This document shows, piece by piece, positions 61,490-64,000 of a stretch of 64,000 nucleotides of DNA. Under the pieces are notes generated by a model that made no database searches, was not told the origin of the DNA, and saw only the letters and a program-made list of their open reading frames with translations. A program made the position numbers and the translations under genes. The stretch is from contig QJNS01000175.1 of NCBI GenBank assembly GCA_004154925.1, positions 62,001 through 126,000 of the forward strand, read 5' to 3'. Source of the stretch: Monosporascus cannonballus (lineage: Eukaryota > Ascomycota > Sordariomycetes > Xylariales). Position 1 is the first letter of the stretch. Each line of letters opens with the position of its first letter.

Positions 61490-62290
61490 TCGACTGCAAA
61501 AAACGGTTTGATTTATCTGAGCTGCTTACGTAATCTACATAATATTAACTTGTAATATAAATTTATTTTTAATATACCTTTAATATTGCAGCCGTAGTAT
61601 TTTGGTGTTTCATTAGGGTATGTACCAAGCGGATATCTAGAATTCCGATTTTGTTTTAGTATTTTACTAATTAAAAAGTTACAATTTTTTAACGCTAATA
61701 TTCTTATATCGGATATAGGCTTTTTCCACGCTAATAGATACGCCAAACTTCGTCTTTAAATTTAACCTGCTTTTTGGAGCATAGTTTATCTTAAGCCTAT
61801 TTTGGTATATTCTACAAATGTCGTATTTTTGCGCATTCGCACCATTTACTTTATTTTTATATTTTTTCATTTTTTCGTTTAGTTTACATAATTTGTGTTT
61901 CAAATATTTAACCTCTTTTTAAATTTCTCACTATACCATGTACGGTTATCGTCGTATTTATCTTCGTTATTCTCGTTATCGTCGTTATTGTTTGAGGTTT
62001 TTTTCTAATTCTTGGTTCGATATTATTCGTTATTCTATGTACATATATCGGTATTAACGTATTTTAATTAATTTCTTTAGCGTTAATATATTGCTAGTGG
62101 TTAAATTTACGATCGTAATTATATTTAAGAGTCGTTATCTTATGTTCTATATAATTCTGATCGTCGTTACCTACTTCTTTCTTGTAAAACCTTTTTTTCT
62201 TATTTCTTTTGGTTTACGTAAATTGAATTAAAAATACTGTAAATCTTTTGTTGGTTAATACTAGTTTTCCGACCAGTTTTACGAGAATTA
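61490..62290 (-). repeat. Fragment of repeat D, coding remnant on minus strand
   Basis: Two overlapping minus-strand open stretches (61513-61746 and 61679-61903) are Lys/Asn/Ile-rich and look like a degraded coding region. One contains SRYPLGTYPNETPKYYGCN. The right half on the + strand is rich in CGTTATC-type repeats (about 61940-62060). The matching fragment at 25880-26031 shows it is a dispersed repeat. I do not recognise the protein family. Confidence 0.45.
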
Positions 62291-62301
62291 CAATCGATAA
62301 C

Positions 62302-62430
62302 TGTTACGGCATAGAAAAACAAGAGTCTAGCTATCATACTACTAAAAGCGGAACGTTGTCAGCTCGAGCACTGACCGCCTTGTTCTGCTCTATATACCTA
62401 CTAGGTGCCACTTAGGACTGTGACAGTAAC
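62302..62430 (+). repeat. Solo copy of the 130-bp LTR-like repeat
   Basis: It starts TGTTACGGCATAG and ends GTGACAGTAAC. It is the best-preserved of the three copies and has near-normal base composition inside an AT-rich block. Confidence 0.55.
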
Positions 62431-64000
62431 CTTATTATTAATTTTTTATTATATCTAAAAGAATTTCTAATAGTTATCGCCGTTATGTTAAATATCCGCG
62501 CATATCTTGTCAATTTGTACAAGCTATGCGAAAAAATACCTTTACTAGTTATAATATTGAATAATTATAGAATAAGTTAATAAAACTCGATATACGTTCA
62601 TTTTTTACGCCGAGAATTTGAGCTGTTTTTAAAGAAATACTGTTAATAATATAAGATATCGGTATAATAATCGGGTTACGCGTAATATTATTTTTAATAA
62701 TGATCGATTAAACTTTAATATAATCATATCGTGCAGTTATATTATTTGTATTTTAGTTATACGGCCTTATAATAATCTTTGTAATAATATTTTTATCTCT
62801 CGTTTTTCTAAGTATTTATAATTACCTGAAATATTCAGCCATTTTTTTAGTGCCGCATAAATTACAATTATTTTTACATTTAATGTTTTACTTAAAAATA
62901 ATGATATTTTGGAATCGATAATATCTTAGATTTTTATTTATTGACTTATTCCACATTAAATTAAAAAAATAGTTTTAGTAATAAGATTTATAATAAGCGT
63001 TTTATTTCTGATATTAATAATTTAGAAAATTCTGTGTTAATTGTTTATATTCGAAAACATTGAAAATTAAACTTTATGAATAACGCGGATAATATAATTT
63101 TGTACTTTTAGATAAATTTCGTTACACTTTAACGTTTACTTTTTCATTCTAATATATGGTCAGGCTTTTTTGAACAGACGCGATTTTTGAGTGTTTAATT
63201 TATCTTTAATAAATATTAATAACTCCGAAAACCAAAATAAGTTATTACCGTTTAAACGTTCGAGCTTTTAATTTCAGTTTTCTTTTCGGCTTAATGTTTC
63301 ATTTTATTAATAATGTAATTCATTAAAATATTTATTATTGTTTCAAGTCTAAATATTTGTTATATATTTCTTTGCTAAAAAGTTTAAAAACATTTAAATT
63401 ATGTTTTATTACAAATACCTAAGTATTTCATACTAATAAATAGAGTTATTACTTTAATATGAATATAATTTGTGGTATTTATATTTATTTTATTTTTATA
63501 TACAAAGATAAGTTCCTGTAAATTATATATATATATAATAATCTCTAATTTAGAAAATATATTTTCCGTACATAATTATTTATCGAGATAAAACATTATT
63601 TCCAATTAATTATTTATTTATAATACAAAGACACATCGTCTACCATTTTATATTAATAGTATAAAAATAATATATAAAAATATTTTAATGTTTTGTTCCA
63701 TAAATATAAGGTTTTAATAAACGGATTTATATTACTTTATATGTAGAAGTATATCTATAAATATATCAGAGTTTGTGTCGAATTACAATTTTATTAAATA
63801 TTTCTTTATAAATAGCGAAAACAACATTTCTAAATAACAAATAGAAAAAATCGTTTGTTATAAAGAGGAATATTTTATAATTCAGAAACGAAAACTTCCT
63901 TTACGAATACTTATTATGCAAAAAGATATTTCTTTATAGATTAATGATTTCGAACCCCCGATTTTGAAAAACAAAATAAAAGAGGTACCTTTTCCTCAAA

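Larger units (their letters stand above)
59223..64000. repeat. AT-rich RIP-type block with short repeats
   Basis: No intact gene was found. The block contains three copies of an about 130-bp repeat (59496-59622, 59851-59979, 62302-62430) and a fragment of repeat D (about 61490-62290). The remainder is low-complexity AT-rich sequence with no recognisable motif. Confidence 0.6.

Overview
The window looks like filamentous ascomycete (Pezizomycotina) nuclear DNA, most likely a Sordariomycete-type genome with an active or formerly active repeat-induced point mutation (RIP) system. The evidence is short GT..AG introns with GTATGT/GTAAGT-type donors and CTGAC/CTAAC-type branch sites, three clearly ascomycete housekeeping genes, and very AT-rich blocks in which retrotransposons are riddled with C-to-T / G-to-A changes. 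I cannot name the species.

Layout. (1) 1-1030 is an AT-rich, RIP-type block. (2) About 1055-24030 is an island of normal base composition holding the host genes: a 1312-residue fungal protein with a C-terminal membrane anchor (1960-5898, +), a broken F-box-type gene (6882-8446, +), the phosphoinositide phosphatase SAC1 (10416-12743, -, three exons), an intron-containing tRNA-Arg(ACG) (14728-14842, +), the Rab5-class GTPase (15551-16491, +, five exons), the MICOS subunit MIC60/mitofilin (17718-19997, +, four exons), and a dead MFS drug-transporter gene (21420-23412, +) that carries several nonsense mutations and a 238-bp solo LTR. Each edge of the island lies next to a short element with terminal inverted repeats (1055-1200 and 24033-24154). 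(3) About 24155-64000 is a 40-kb AT-rich block made largely of nested, RIP-degraded Ty3/Gypsy LTR retrotransposons. Family A (190-bp LTRs) has two copies, 26374-31955 and 53674-59217. Family B (about 420-bp LTRs) has one copy on + (33853-41092), which sits inside an older copy on - (about 26032-45897). Family C has one copy on - (46770-53633). Short repeats and a fragmentary repeat D fill the rest.

How it fits together. The live genes are unlinked housekeeping functions (ER/Golgi PI4P turnover, early-endosome fusion, mitochondrial crista junctions, Arg decoding) and do not form a cluster. The dead F-box and MFS genes show the same C:G-to-T:A damage that dominates the AT-rich block. I found no CRISPR array, rRNA gene or obvious biosynthetic cluster. 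The window does not show a clearly new biological system. The points most worth following are the nested transposon archaeology, the zinc-knuckle-to-tyrosine decay, the TRIM-like repeat, the boundary MITEs and the stop/start-overlapping uORF of SAC1. All boundaries were read by eye, and the AT-rich interiors are annotated only where aligned repeats or protein motifs could be recognised.
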